Shown here in pieces: positions 1 to 9,426 of a stretch of 64,000 nucleotides of DNA. A program made the position numbers and the translations under genes. The stretch lies in the NCBI GenBank assembly GCA_012728415.1, contig JAAYFD010000009.1, forward strand, positions 1 through 64,000. Direction: 5' to 3'. This DNA is from Gammaproteobacteria bacterium (GTDB lineage Bacteria > Pseudomonadota > Gammaproteobacteria > Pseudomonadales > Pseudomonadaceae). The notes under the pieces are model-generated. The model was not told the origin of the DNA and made no database searches. It saw nothing but the letters and a program-made list of their open reading frames with translations. How positions within the stretch are numbered: the stretch's first letter is position 1; each line of letters opens with the position of its first letter.

Positions 1-231
1 CTGGCAGCACTGGCACTGTTTGCCGGCTACCTGTTCGCTCGCCTGCTACGGCTTGAACCGGCACAGGTGCGCACACTGTGCTTTGAAACCGGCGTGCAAA
101 ATGCCGGCATTGCCATGCTGGTAGCCTTTGCCCAGCTGCAGCTGCCCGAGGCAGGAATAATTGCCCTGCTCTATGGCTTGCTGATGAATATTCCCGCACT
201 GCTGGCGCTGGGCTGGTTCAGCCGGCGCTAA
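1..231 (+). CDS. Bile acid:sodium symporter (BASS) family transporter, C-terminal part
   Basis: This is the last 76 codons of a gene that begins before the window, read in frame 1 up to TAA at 229-231. The peptide has hydrophobic segments and a motif ETGVQNAGIA, which matches the conserved ETG-QN-G region of the BASS (SBF) family of inner-membrane solute:Na+ symporters. The substrate cannot be told: family members move bile acids, pantoate, pyruvate and others. It converges on muxC with only 6 nt between the two stop codons. The family call is fairly secure; everything about the N-terminal half is unseen. Confidence 0.75.
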   Translation: MAALALFAGYLFARLLRLEPAQVRTLCFETGVQNAGIAMLVAFAQLQLPEAGIIALLYGLLMNIPALLALGWFSRR

Positions 232-237
232 AGCTGC

Positions 238-3200
238 CTAAGCCCGCCGCCGGCGAAAGCGCTGGCCGATACGGTCGAAAAACAGGTACACCGCGGGCGT
301 ACTGTATAGCGTCAGCAACTGGCTCAGCAGCAGCCCGCCAACAATCGCCAGGCCCAGCGGCTGGCGCATTTCGCTGCCTTCAGCACCGCCAATCAGCAGG
401 GGCACGGCACCCAGAATGGCAGCCATGGTGGTCATCATGATTGGACGAAAACGCTGCACGGCAGCGCTAACAATGGCTTCGCGCGGCGGCTTGCCATCAT
501 CGCGCTGCAGGTGCAGGGCAAAGTCGATCATCAGGATGGCGTTTTTCTTGACGATGCCAATCAGCAGAAACAGCCCTAGCAGGGAAATCAGGCTGAACTG
601 CCCGCCCGTGAGCTGAATCGCGAGCAAGGCACCCACGCCCGCCGAGGGCAAGGTGGAGAGGATGGTCAGCGGGTGCACATAGCTCTCATAAAGTATTCCC
701 AGCACCAGATATACGATAACAATGGCTATCAGCAGCATATAGCCCTGGGTGTTTTGTGACTGGCTGAAGAAGCCGGCAGTACCGCCCAGCTTGCCCTGCA
801 CTTCGGTCGGCAGCGCAATGCGCGCCATGGCTTTTTCGATGGCTGCCTGGGCCTGATCCAGGCTGACACCTTCGGCCAGCGCAAAACCGATGCTCTCCAC
901 CGCGAACTGCCCGTCATGCTGTACGCTTTCGTTTTGCAGGCTTTCACTCCAGCGGGTAAAGCTGGAGAGCGGAATCTGCTCGCCACCGCTGCCAATCACC
1001 ATGATCTGCTCCAGCACCTTGGGCGAGCCGACAAATTCGGGGTCGATTTCCAGCACTACACTGTACTGGTTAAGGGTTTCATAGATGGTGGAAACCTGAC
1101 GCTGGCTAAAGGCGTTATTGAGCAGCGCGGTGACGGTGGCCATGTCCACACCCAGTCGCGCCGCCTGCACCCGGTCCACTTCCAGCGTCAGTTGCTGGGC
1201 ACCCCGGCCTTCGCGGCTATCAATATCGGTCAGTTCCGGCAGGGCGCGCAAAGCATCGCGCACTTTGGGCTGCCATGTGCGCAGCTCGTCCAGATCACTG
1301 GCCAGCAGCACATATTCATGTTCGGTACCGCCACCTTCGCGCCCGCCCAGCCACAGGTCTTGCTGGGGCATTAAAAACAGCCTGGAGCCGGGAATTTTCG
1401 GGATGTCCTTGCGCAGACGGTTAACCACCTCCTGCGCCCCCTCACGTTCGGTCACGGCATTGAGCCGCACAATCAGGAAGGCGTTACTGCCGCCACTGAT
1501 GAAACCGGCCACGCTTTGCACGTCCTTGTCTTTTAGCAGTGCCTGGCGATACTGCTCCATTTTGGGTCGCATGGTGTGGTACGACAGGCCGTCATCGCTG
1601 CGGATCATGCCACGCAACTGGCCGGTGTCCTGCTGCGGCATAAAGGTTTTCGGCACCTCGACAAACAGCCAGACATTGGCACCAATGGTCAGCAGCAGGC
1701 CTAGCAACATCAGGCGCTGGTAGTTCAGTGTCCACTCCAGACTGCGCCGATAACCGCCGAGCATGCGCGTACCCCAGCGCTGCAGGATGTTGGGCGCAGG
1801 TTGCTCTTCCTCGGGCCGCAACCAGCGTGCGCACATCATCGGTGTCAGGGTGACCGACACCAGCAGGGAAATCAGAATGGCCACGGTCAGAGTGATGGAA
1901 AACTCGCGAAACAGCCGCTCGACAATGCCGCCCATGAACAGGATGGAGACAAACACCACCACCAGCGACAGGTTCATCGACAGCAGGGTAAAACCGACCT
2001 CTTTGGCACCCAGCAGCGCCGCCTGCATCGGCTTGTGCCCCAGACGGATGTGCCGGGCAATGTTTTCCAGCACCACAATGGCGTCATCCACCACCAACCC
2101 GGTGGCAATGATCAGCGCCATCAACGACAGGTTGTTCAGGGAAAAACCCATCAGGTACATGACCGAGAAGCTGCCAATCAGCGACACTGGCACGGCAAAG
2201 GCCGGAATCACCGCCGCACGCCAATGGCCCAGAAACAGCAGTACCACGACAATCACCAGCGCGGTGGCGATCAGCAGCGACTGCTCGGCCTCGTGCAGGG
2301 TGGCGGTAATCACCGGCGAGCGATCCATCGCCACCTGCAACTGTGCCGAGGCTGGCAATACCGCCTGCAGACCGGGCATTTCCTTTTTGATATCGGCAAT
2401 GGTGGCAATGATGTTGGCATTGGCCTGGCGGTTGATCACCAGCAGCACCGCGCTTTGATCATTGAAAAAACCGCTGTTGTAGCGGTTTTCCACATCATCG
2501 GAAACCCGCGCCACATCGCTCAAACGCAGGATCGAACCATCGCGCTCACGGATAATCAGCGGTGCATAGTCGGCAGCTTTGTAGAGCTGGTCGTTGGCCT
2601 GAATCTGCCAGTGCCGGCTGCCCTGCTCCACCTGCCCCTTGGGGCGCTGCTGGTTGGCGCTGGCAATGGTTTGGCGCACCTCATCCAGCGCCACGCCGTA
2701 ATGCTCCAGCAGGCGCGGCTCCAGCTCAACCCGCACCGCCGGCAGCGAGGCACCGCCAATCTGCACATCACCGACACCCTGCACTTGCAGCAATTTCTGC
2801 CCGACAATCGACTCGGCCAGATCATACAGCTCGCCACGGCCGAGGCTGTCACTGGTCAGCGCCAGCACCATGATCGGCGACTGGGTCGGGTTGACCTTGC
2901 GGTAGGTGGGCATACTGCGCATACCGCTGGGCAACAGCTCGCGGGCAGCGTTAATCGCAGCCTGCACTTCGCGGGCGGCGGCATTGATGTCGCGATCCAG
3001 GTCAAACTGGATCATCACCCTTGTCGAGCCCTGAAAGCTGCGGCTGGTCATCTGGGTAACGCCGGCAATGCTGCCAAAAGCGCGCTCCAGTGGAGTGGCC
3101 ACCGTCGCCGCCATTACCTGCGGGCTGGCACCGGGCAGGCTGGCCTGTACGGTAATTACAGGAAAGTCCATGTCCGGCAGCGGTGCCACCGGCAACAGGC

Positions 3201-3288
3201 GAAAGCCCAGAATCCCCGCCAGCACAATGGCGATGCTCAGTAGCGTGGTGGCCACCGGCCGGCGGATAAAGGGCGCGGACAGGTTCAT
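238..3288 (-). CDS. muxC: RND multidrug efflux permease, MdtC/MuxC type
   Basis: 1016-residue inner-membrane proton/drug antiporter of the HAE1 RND family. The N-terminus ([18 protein letters not shown], then LPDMDFPVI) and the segment [18 protein letters not shown] are typical of MdtC/MuxC. The proton-relay signature [12 protein letters not shown] lies near residue 400, and a second membrane block with [20 protein letters not shown] lies near residue 870. Its ATG overlaps the end of muxB by 4 nt (3285-3288), so the two permeases are translationally coupled; MdtB/MdtC-type pumps work as a B2C heterotrimer. The length is normal. In Pseudomonas the outer-membrane gene opmB normally follows; here a BASS transporter lies there instead. 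Confidence 0.93.
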   Translation of the reverse strand: MNLSAPFIRRPVATTLLSIAIVLAGILGFRLLPVAPLPDMDFPVITVQASLPGASPQVMAATVATPLERAFGSIAGVTQMTSRSFQGSTRVMIQFDLDRDINAAAREVQAAINAARELLPSGMRSMPTYRKVNPTQSPIMVLALTSDSLGRGELYDLAESIVGQKLLQVQGVGDVQIGGASLPAVRVELEPRLLEHYGVALDEVRQTIASANQQRPKGQVEQGSRHWQIQANDQLYKAADYAPLIIRERDGSILRLSDVARVSDDVENRYNSGFFNDQSAVLLVINRQANANIIATIADIKKEMPGLQAVLPASAQLQVAMDRSPVITATLHEAEQSLLIATALVIVVVLLFLGHWRAAVIPAFAVPVSLIGSFSVMYLMGFSLNNLSLMALIIATGLVVDDAIVVLENIARHIRLGHKPMQAALLGAKEVGFTLLSMNLSLVVVFVSILFMGGIVERLFREFSITLTVAILISLLVSVTLTPMMCARWLRPEEEQPAPNILQRWGTRMLGGYRRSLEWTLNYQRLMLLGLLLTIGANVWLFVEVPKTFMPQQDTGQLRGMIRSDDGLSYHTMRPKMEQYRQALLKDKDVQSVAGFISGGSNAFLIVRLNAVTEREGAQEVVNRLRKDIPKIPGSRLFLMPQQDLWLGGREGGGTEHEYVLLASDLDELRTWQPKVRDALRALPELTDIDSREGRGAQQLTLEVDRVQAARLGVDMATVTALLNNAFSQRQVSTIYETLNQYSVVLEIDPEFVGSPKVLEQIMVIGSGGEQIPLSSFTRWSESLQNESVQHDGQFAVESIGFALAEGVSLDQAQAAIEKAMARIALPTEVQGKLGGTAGFFSQSQNTQGYMLLIAIVIVYLVLGILYESYVHPLTILSTLPSAGVGALLAIQLTGGQFSLISLLGLFLLIGIVKKNAILMIDFALHLQRDDGKPPREAIVSAAVQRFRPIMMTTMAAILGAVPLLIGGAEGSEMRQPLGLAIVGGLLLSQLLTLYSTPAVYLFFDRIGQRFRRRRA

Positions 3289-6200
3289 GCGTCCTGTTCC
3301 TGCAATTGTTCCCGGGATGGCTCTTGCATATGCGCCTGACGGCTGGCCGGACTGATACGGTCAAAGAACAGGTAAATCACCGGTGTGGTGTAGAGCGTCA
3401 GCACCTGGCTGAGCAGCAGGCCGCCCACCATCACCAGCCCCAGCGGCTGGCGCAGTTCGGCACCGGAGCCGGTGGCCAGCATCAGTGGCACGGCGGCAAA
3501 CAGCGCCGCCAGAGTGGTCATCAGGATGGGGCGGAACCGCAGCATGGCGGCCTGATAGATTGCCTGTTCGGCGCTCATGCCCTGATGGCGCTCGGCCTCT
3601 AGTGCAAAGTCGATCATCATGATGGCGTTTTTCTTGACGATGCCGATCAGCAGGATGATGCCGATAACGGCAATCATGCTCAGGTCGTTGCCGGTCAGCA
3701 CCAGTGCTAACAATGCACCAATGGCCGCCGATGGTAAGGTGGACAGGATGGTAATTGGGTGGATATAGCTCTCGTAGAGCACGCCCAACACCAGATACAT
3801 GGTTACCACCGCCGCCAGAATCAGCCACAGGGTACTGGACAGCGAAGCGCGGAAAGCAGCCGCCGCACCCTGAAAGTGGCTCTGGATGGCTTCGGGCATG
3901 GCCAGCTCCTGCTGCGCCTGTTCAATGACATTGACCGCTTCACCCAGTGACACGCCCGGCGCCAGGTTGAAAGAAACACTGATGGCCGGGAACTGGCCGA
4001 TATGGTTAAGCACCAGCGGTGCGGATTTTTCCTCGATGCGCACCAGACTGGCCAGCCGTACCGCCTGCCCGCTGCTGCCACGCACATGCACATCCTGCAG
4101 ACGTGCCCGCGCATCCTGCGGGTTGCCCTGCGCCTCCAGCACCACACGGTACTGGCTGGTCTGGGTAAAGATGGTGGAAATTTGCCGCTGGCCAAAGGCG
4201 TCATACAGGGCATCGGTAATGCTGCTAACACTGATGCCCAGCCGCCCCGCCTGGTCGCGGTCGATATCCAGATAGTATTGCAGGCCGTCAGCCAGCTGGT
4301 CGCTGGTCACATCGCGCAGTTGTGGCTGCTGTTGCAGGTAGTCGACCAGCATTGGCGCCCAGCTCTCCAGCAGCTGCGGATCAGCAGACTCCAGACTGAA
4401 CTGGAACTGGGTACGGCTGACACGGTCTTCGATGCTCAGGTCCTGCACCGGCTGCAAATACAGCTGAATGCCCAACACCCGGTCGAGCTGCGGACGCAGG
4501 CGTTCAATGATCTGCCCGGCGGTTTCACTGCGCTGGTCAAAAGACACCAGATTGATCAGCAGGCGGCCCGTATTCAGGGTTGGGTTGTTGCCGTCAACAC
4601 CGATTTGCGTGGACACCGAGAGCACAGCCGGGTCAGCCAGCAGCACTTCGGTCAGGCGCTGCTGACGCTCGCTCATGGCGGCAAAGGAAATGCTTTGTGG
4701 TGCTTCGGAAATGCCCTGGATCACACCTGTATCCTGCTCGGGGAAAAAGCCTTTGGGCACAGCAACCCACAACAGCGCCGTGACCACAAAGGTTGCCACT
4801 GCCACCAGCAGGGTCAGCAGCTGATGACGCAGCACCCAGCCCAGGCTCTTGCCGTAGCCGGCAATGATTCGCGTGAGCCAGTCTTCTTCCGCCACGCCGC
4901 TCTTGCCCGGCTTGAGCAGGCGGGCGCACATCATCGGCGTCAGGGTCAGGGAAATCACCAGTGAAATCAGGATCGCCACCGACAGGGTAATGGCGAACTC
5001 GCGAAACAGCCGGCCTACTACATCCTGCATGAACAGCAGCGGGATCAACACGGCAATCAGCGAGAAGGTCAGTGAAATCAGGGTAAAGGTAATCTGTTTG
5101 GCACCCTTGAGCGCTGCATTCAGGGGCGTTTCGCCCTCCTCAATATGGCGGGCGATGTTTTCCAGCATGACGATGGCATCGTCCACCACAAAACCGGTGG
5201 CAATGGTCAGCGCCATCAGCGTCAGGTTGTTCAGGGAAAAACCGGCCAGATACATCACGCCAAAGGTGCCAATCAGCGACAGCGGCACCACAATCGACGG
5301 AATCAGCGTGGCGCTGAGTTTTTTCAGGAACAGGAAGGTCACCAGCACCACCAGCACAATGGCCAGCACCAGCTCGAACTGCACGTCCTTGACCGCGGCA
5401 CGAATGGTCTGGGTACGGTCGGTCAGCACCGTCACCTCAACACCGGTCGGCATGCTGGCAACGATGCCGGGTAGCAGCGCCTCGATACGCTCGACCACCT
5501 CGATCACGTTGGCACCGGGCTGGCGCTGGATATTCAGCAGCACGGCCTGCTGCTGGTCAGCCCAGGCAGCCAGACGTTCGTTTTCCGCGCCCTCGATAAT
5601 CTCCGCCACATCAGCCAGACGCAGCACCCGCCCGTCCTCGTGCTTGAGAATCAGGCTGGCGTAGTCTTCGGCGCTGCGCAGCTGGTCGTTGGCATCCAGC
5701 TGAGTAATACGGGATGGCCCGTCGATGCTGCCCTTGGGCTGGTTGACGTTGGCCCGGGTAATCAGGCTGCGCACCTCGGCCAGGGTCAGACCGGCGGTGG
5801 CCAGCGCCTGCGGATTGGCGCGAATGCGCACTGCCGGACGTTGCCCGCCGCCGATGCTGACCAGTCCGACGCCATTGATCTGGGCGATTTTCTGCGCCAT
5901 GCGCGTATCCACCAGATCATTGACTTGCGGCAGCGGAATGCTGTCGGAGGTAATCGCCAGTGTCAAAATCGGGCTGTCGGCAGGGTTGACCTTGTTGTAC
6001 ACCGGCGGTGCCGGCAGGTCATTGGGCAGCAGGTTGTTGGCCGCGTTGATGGCCGCCTGCACCTCCTGCTCGGCCACATCCAGCGCCACATCCAGACTAA
6101 AACGCAGGCTGATGACCGAAGCGCCGCCCGAACTGGACGAAGACATCTGCTCCAGCCCCGGCATCTGCCCGAACTGGCGCTCGAGCGGTGCCGTGACGGC

Positions 6201-6383
6201 ACTGTTCATCACCTGTGGACTGGCGCCGGGATAGAGCGTCATCACGCGTATGGTCGGATAATCCACCTGCGGCAGCGCCGCCACCGGCAACAGACGATAG
6301 GCCAGCAGACCCAGCAGAAACACCGCAACCATCAACAACGTGGTCGCGACCGGGCGCAGGATAAAAATACGGGAAAAGTTCAT
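3285..6383 (-). CDS. muxB: RND multidrug efflux permease, MdtB/MuxB type
   Basis: 1032-residue RND permease, partner of muxC. It starts [20 protein letters not shown] and carries [26 protein letters not shown] and [13 protein letters not shown], a combination typical of MdtB/MuxB. The proton-relay motif [12 protein letters not shown] is near residue 400. Two six-helix membrane halves and two large periplasmic loops are evident from hydrophobicity. The gene sits 6 nt downstream of muxA and overlaps muxC by 4 nt, so the three genes form one operon. Known MdtABC/MuxABC pumps export novobiocin, bile salts and beta-lactams; the substrates here are inference only. Confidence 0.94.
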   Translation of the reverse strand: MNFSRIFILRPVATTLLMVAVFLLGLLAYRLLPVAALPQVDYPTIRVMTLYPGASPQVMNSAVTAPLERQFGQMPGLEQMSSSSSGGASVISLRFSLDVALDVAEQEVQAAINAANNLLPNDLPAPPVYNKVNPADSPILTLAITSDSIPLPQVNDLVDTRMAQKIAQINGVGLVSIGGGQRPAVRIRANPQALATAGLTLAEVRSLITRANVNQPKGSIDGPSRITQLDANDQLRSAEDYASLILKHEDGRVLRLADVAEIIEGAENERLAAWADQQQAVLLNIQRQPGANVIEVVERIEALLPGIVASMPTGVEVTVLTDRTQTIRAAVKDVQFELVLAIVLVVLVTFLFLKKLSATLIPSIVVPLSLIGTFGVMYLAGFSLNNLTLMALTIATGFVVDDAIVMLENIARHIEEGETPLNAALKGAKQITFTLISLTFSLIAVLIPLLFMQDVVGRLFREFAITLSVAILISLVISLTLTPMMCARLLKPGKSGVAEEDWLTRIIAGYGKSLGWVLRHQLLTLLVAVATFVVTALLWVAVPKGFFPEQDTGVIQGISEAPQSISFAAMSERQQRLTEVLLADPAVLSVSTQIGVDGNNPTLNTGRLLINLVSFDQRSETAGQIIERLRPQLDRVLGIQLYLQPVQDLSIEDRVSRTQFQFSLESADPQLLESWAPMLVDYLQQQPQLRDVTSDQLADGLQYYLDIDRDQAGRLGISVSSITDALYDAFGQRQISTIFTQTSQYRVVLEAQGNPQDARARLQDVHVRGSSGQAVRLASLVRIEEKSAPLVLNHIGQFPAISVSFNLAPGVSLGEAVNVIEQAQQELAMPEAIQSHFQGAAAAFRASLSSTLWLILAAVVTMYLVLGVLYESYIHPITILSTLPSAAIGALLALVLTGNDLSMIAVIGIILLIGIVKKNAIMMIDFALEAERHQGMSAEQAIYQAAMLRFRPILMTTLAALFAAVPLMLATGSGAELRQPLGLVMVGGLLLSQVLTLYTTPVIYLFFDRISPASRQAHMQEPSREQLQEQDA

Positions 6384-6389
6384 GACAAC

Positions 6390-7628
6390 TTACTGCCCCG
6401 GGCGGTCAGCCGGCTTGCTGTCCTGCACTGCCGGCTCGCTGCTGCCATCGGCACGGATTACTTCAACCTTGCCGCCATCCTTGAGGCGGTCAACACCTTC
6501 GATCACCACCCGCTCACCCGCAGCCAGCCCTTGGGTAACCAGAGTAAACTCGGCATCGCCCTGCCCCAGCTGCACCGGGCGCATACGCGCTTTCAGCTCG
6601 TCATCTACAACCCAGACAAAACGTCCCTGGTTGCCAAACTGCAGCGCGTCGTTGGGCACTTTCAGTACATTGTCATACACCGCCAATTGCAGACGCACAT
6701 TGACAAACTGCTGCGGAAACAAAGCGTTGTCTTCATTGGTAAAGCGCGCCTTGAGACGCAGGGTACCGGTACTAACATCCACCTGGTTGTCGATGCTGTC
6801 CAACACACCGGTGGCCAGCAGCTGTTGCTCATCACGGCTCCAGGCTTCCACCGGCAACGGTTCGCCTCTGGCTACTGCCTGCAGCAGCTCGGGCACATAC
6901 TGTTCGCCCAGGGTGAAACTGACCGCAATGGGTTGCTGCTGGGTAATGGTGGCCAGTACGGTATTGCCGGCGGCCACGTTATTGCCCACATCCACCGCCC
7001 GCAAGCCCAGACGACCATCAATCGGCGCAGTAATGCGGCTGTATTCAACATTCAGCCTGGCCGCGTCACGCTGGGCTTCACGCACCTTCAGGGTACCGCG
7101 CAGCTGGGTAACCAGCGCCTGCTGTTGTTCCAGCGTCTGCCTGGCAATCGATTCATTCCTGAGCAGACCCTGATAGCGGCGCAAATCCTGTTCGGCTTGT
7201 TGCAACTGAGCGCGGGTTTCCTGCAGGGCACCTTCGGCCTGCAACAGCGCCGCCTGGTAGCTGCGGTCATCCAGTTGTGCCAGTACTGTGCCTTTTTTTA
7301 CATCCTGGCCTTCATTGAACAGCACTTCACGCAAAATGCCGCTGACCTGACTGGTTACTTCGGTGCTGTTCCAGGCGGTGACTGTACCCAGCGCCTTCAG
7401 GCTGCGGGCAAACCGGCCCTGCTCCAGCCGCTGTACGCTGACCGGTACCGCCTCCAGCATAAAGCCACCGCGCATGCCCATGGCAGGACCGCCGGCTGAC
7501 CGGCTGGCCGGTTTTGATTCACCACCAAGCTGCTGCCAGCCCCAATAACCGCCTGCAGCGAGCACAACCAGCAACAACCAAAACCAGAGCTTGCGAAAAA
7601 CAGATGAAGAAACAAAAAATTTAGACAC
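6390..7628 (-). CDS. muxA: RND efflux periplasmic adaptor (membrane fusion protein), MdtA/MuxA type
   Basis: 412-residue membrane fusion protein and first gene of the efflux operon. One transmembrane anchor lies at about residues 13-31, followed by a Gly/Pro-rich linker. The barrel-sandwich (lipoyl-like) half-motifs are near VTSQVSGILREVLFNEGQDV and ITAPIDGRLGLRAVDVG, with an alpha-hairpin of about 70 residues between them, then beta-barrel and membrane-proximal domains. The start used is GTG (cac at 7626-7628); the Shine-Dalgarno sequence is weak. It links MuxBC to an outer-membrane channel. No such channel gene is adjacent; a NodT-type factor at 46425-47855 is a possible partner. Confidence 0.92.
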   Translation of the reverse strand: MSKFFVSSSVFRKLWFWLLLVVLAAGGYWGWQQLGGESKPASRSAGGPAMGMRGGFMLEAVPVSVQRLEQGRFARSLKALGTVTAWNSTEVTSQVSGILREVLFNEGQDVKKGTVLAQLDDRSYQAALLQAEGALQETRAQLQQAEQDLRRYQGLLRNESIARQTLEQQQALVTQLRGTLKVREAQRDAARLNVEYSRITAPIDGRLGLRAVDVGNNVAAGNTVLATITQQQPIAVSFTLGEQYVPELLQAVARGEPLPVEAWSRDEQQLLATGVLDSIDNQVDVSTGTLRLKARFTNEDNALFPQQFVNVRLQLAVYDNVLKVPNDALQFGNQGRFVWVVDDELKARMRPVQLGQGDAEFTLVTQGLAAGERVVIEGVDRLKDGGKVEVIRADGSSEPAVQDSKPADRPGQ

Positions 7629-8238
7629 GGCTGTCCGACCCGTCAGTTGAAATGCTGTAGAAGATAGCAGGCTGCCATGAATTATTCAGAGTGTTTACAC
7701 TGCATTTACCCGCACACCTGACTCTTTCATGCCAGAGGGTTAGCCGCTGTAACCCGGCAAAATACTAAAGGATGCGCCGAACAGTGTTGACGAAGCAGTC
7801 AGGGTCAGGCAAAGCGGCGAAAAAGCGCAGCTTACTTGTAACAAATGAACCTTTTGAGCCAATTTTCAACAGCAACCTAGCAACGCAGATATTTATTCTG
7901 CGTTATCCAAAACAAAAAGCACTCCGTTACATGGGGCAGCAGACGCAGCACTTCTCTGTACACAGGCCAGAATCAGCCCGCCGTTTGACGACAAGCGACA
8001 ATTTGTTCCCAGTGCTGAAAAGCGGGGCCATGGGTATTTTTGTGCGTACAAATGGAAGCACAAGAACCAGCCAAAGCTGCAGGCGCATTGTCAAGCCCGG
8101 CCTTACTGCGCTGGCTTGTACGGATCGTTCTAAAAGTTGACTGCAGCAGACAGGAACAAAAAGCCCCGCAAGCTACCGGACTTTGGCAGCATTCAGGATC
8201 TGCCTGACATTTCTTGGTGCTTGTGTAAAGCGCAAAAT
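7629..8238. other. Intergenic region between muxA and the island; no gene seen
   Basis: About 610 nt without a convincing gene. It should hold the muxABC promoter (minus strand). The 122-codon plus-strand ORF at 7772-8140 has no recognisable domain or coding bias and is not called. One clear hairpin is visible: 8-bp arms at 7882-7889 and 7897-7904 around a 7-nt loop. Near 8159-8195 there is an A-run and a decayed hairpin, which could be what remains of an old tRNA-Leu terminator on the far side of the integrated element. That last point is inference. Confidence 0.5.
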
Positions 8239-8260
8239 TGGTGCCCGAAACCGGAATCGA
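8239..8260. repeat. Distal attachment site (attL) of the tRNA-Leu island
   Basis: These 22 nt are identical to 26418-26439, the 3' end of tRNA-Leu including the encoded CCA. The match stops abruptly at 8261, where the rest of the tRNA sequence is absent. A duplicated tRNA 3' end, about 18.2 kb from the intact tRNA and with a P4-type integrase next to that tRNA, is the classical pattern of site-specific integration of an element at a tRNA gene. Confidence 0.85.
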
Positions 8261-8311
8261 CCACCCCTATAACTTACTGATTTCACAGGGTATTGTAAAA
8301 ACCACCCAAAT

Positions 8312-8338
8312 ACGTATCCTTAAATGTATCCTTATTAT
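8312..8338 (+). repeat. 27-bp subterminal repeat, left copy (candidate integrase arm site)
   Basis: Matches 26262-26288 in the same orientation with two differences (both C/T). Each copy contains two CGTATCC-like units about 12 nt apart, followed by TTATTAT. It lies 51 nt inside the distal att site. The core unit CGTATCCTT also occurs at 26236-26244, read on the minus strand, just before the integrase start. Paired short repeats beside att sites are typical arm-type binding sites of P4-family integrases or their excisionases; that function is inference. Confidence 0.6.
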
Positions 8339-8491
8339 ATTTTGCCAAGCCACACAACCACAAACTACGCATCTGCTGTTCGACCAGTACGCAGCCTGCT
8401 ACTGCTGCCAACTCTGCTACAAAATATTAAATTCAACAGGTTACATCTGCTAACAGGCTGCTACAGGTTTGCCACACATGATAGCTTTGTC

Positions 8492-8692
8492 ATGTCAAGA
8501 AAACTTGATGACATTTTGGTCGAACTGCCTCAGCAAAAGCGAGACAAGGTAGAAGCCCGCACCATGGAGCTGGCCACCCGCAAAGACTTGCGTCAGACAG
8601 CAGAGAAAACATAGGTTGAACTGGCTACCACTCTGGGTAGCTGGGCAGATTCCGTTCCACGCATAGAAAAACACGACCGTAAATTGCTATAA
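8492..8692 (+). pseudogene. XRE/HigA-like antitoxin remnant with an in-frame stop
   Basis: An ORF from ATG at 8492 reads MSRKLDDILVELPQQ and then KVEARTMELATRKDLRQ, the usual N-terminus of short XRE-family antitoxins and regulators. It hits TAG at 8612-8614 after 40 codons. Reading on in the same frame gives VELATTLGSWADSVPRIEKH, matching the helix-turn-helix core (ELA..LG...VSRIEK), then ends at TAA 8690-8692. So this is one gene broken by a nonsense change (probably CAG to TAG) and lacking its C-terminal third. No toxin gene is seen beside it. Confidence 0.65.
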
Positions 8693-8805
8693 TGCACACA
8701 TCTGTTTGCCCGTCGTTGACGGGCACAGGCCTAAACCCGCTGTACGCCATGAAACAAGCGGTGCCTAAGCTTATTAGCTGGGTGTGGCGTTATATTTTAC
8801 TACCA

Positions 8806-8832
8806 CCTTGCGGAAAGCATCTTTCCGCAAGG
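8806..8832. promoter_or_regulatory. Perfect 12-bp hairpin before the small membrane-protein gene
   Basis: Arms CCTTGCGGAAAG (8806-8817) and its exact complement (8821-8832) surround a 3-nt loop. No U-run follows, so it is not a standard terminator. It lies 34 nt upstream of the ATG at 8867. A smaller hairpin (CCCGTC/GACGGG, 8709-8723) lies upstream. Either a leader structure or an operator is possible. Confidence 0.4.
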
Positions 8833-8866
8833 ATGAAGTCTTTCCGCTCAACGCTGGAGCGACACA

Positions 8867-9103
8867 ATGAGCAGAAAGAAAAAAATATTGGCTTTGGTTT
8901 TACACGATCTCGATCGACTGGCTATGTGGCTTTCTATGGCCTTTTTAGTCTTGGCTCTGATTGGAGACACCGTGTTTGATAGGCCAGGCGGCGAGTACCG
9001 CTATCTTTTTGGTTATGCAATGGTAGCACTGGTGATCTCTTTTGTACTGAGGGTTTTGCCAGTGTTTTTGGGACTGGAGACAGTTACTAAAAACCAAGAA
9101 TGA
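8867..9103 (+). CDS. Small two-helix membrane protein, function unknown
   Basis: 78 residues. After a basic start (MSRKKKILALVLHDLDRL) come two hydrophobic segments, about residues 17-35 and 48-69, separated by a short polar loop with RPGGEYRY. A GGAG-like ribosome site lies upstream (8852-8855). An intrinsic terminator follows 23 nt after the stop, which supports a real short transcription unit. I do not recognise a family. Position at the end of a satellite-like element suggests cargo or accessory function, but nothing in the sequence fixes the role. Confidence 0.55.
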   Translation: MSRKKKILALVLHDLDRLAMWLSMAFLVLALIGDTVFDRPGGEYRYLFGYAMVALVISFVLRVLPVFLGLETVTKNQE

Positions 9104-9126
9104 ATATGACCTATAACTAACCCTTC

Positions 9127-9150
9127 AAAAGCCCGCAGATGTGGGCTTTT
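9127..9150 (+). terminator. Intrinsic terminator after the 78-residue membrane protein gene
   Basis: Stem AAAAGCCC/GGGCTTTT with an 8-nt loop. The arms end in A- and T-runs, so it could act in both directions, serving the plus-strand gene ending at 9103 and any leftward transcript from the replication genes. Confidence 0.7.
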
Positions 9151-9182
9151 GACTCTTTTGTGAATAACCAGGGAGACGGAAG

Positions 9183-9338
9183 ATGGCTTTCTACGTGGTT
9201 ACAACCGGACTCGTTGTCGTTGTTTCTGTCTTTACCCACCTCATCGTGGCCGGGCTTAAGGAGCAGGATAAAAAAGCTCAAGAAAAACGGAAACTTGAGA
9301 AAGCTGATCCTTTTCGAGTAGAAAACTGGCTGCCTTAA
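9183..9338 (+). CDS. Small single-helix membrane protein, function unknown
   Basis: 51 residues from ATG at 9183 to TAA at 9336-9338. A GGAGACGGAAG purine-rich site lies directly upstream. An N-terminal hydrophobic helix (about residues 3-24, MAFYVVTTGLVVVVSVF...) is followed by a highly charged tail rich in Lys, Glu and Gln and ending in VENWLP. The topology suggests a membrane-anchored peptide with a cytoplasmic coiled tail. It sits between the terminator at 9127-9150 and the convergent DUF3987 gene. No family recognised. Confidence 0.5.
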   Translation: MAFYVVTTGLVVVVSVFTHLIVAGLKEQDKKAQEKRKLEKADPFRVENWLP

Positions 9339-9426
9339 GCGCGTTTCGCCAGAAAGCCCCAGCATCATGGGAATTAGAGCCCAACAAGTGGGCAGCGTCT
9401 CGTGCTCACGAAGCGCTGCCTGAACG

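Noticed and set aside
1801-3243. 480-codon plus-strand ORF opposite muxC
   Set aside because: Shadow of the GC-rich muxC coding strand; His/Gln-rich composition typical of antisense frames; muxC is certain.
5640-7499. 619-codon plus-strand ORF opposite muxB/muxA
   Set aside because: Antisense shadow; no domain, unusual Gln/His content.
7772-8140. 122-codon plus-strand ORF between muxA and the island
   Set aside because: No ribosome site, no family, mixed low-bias codons; treated as non-coding.
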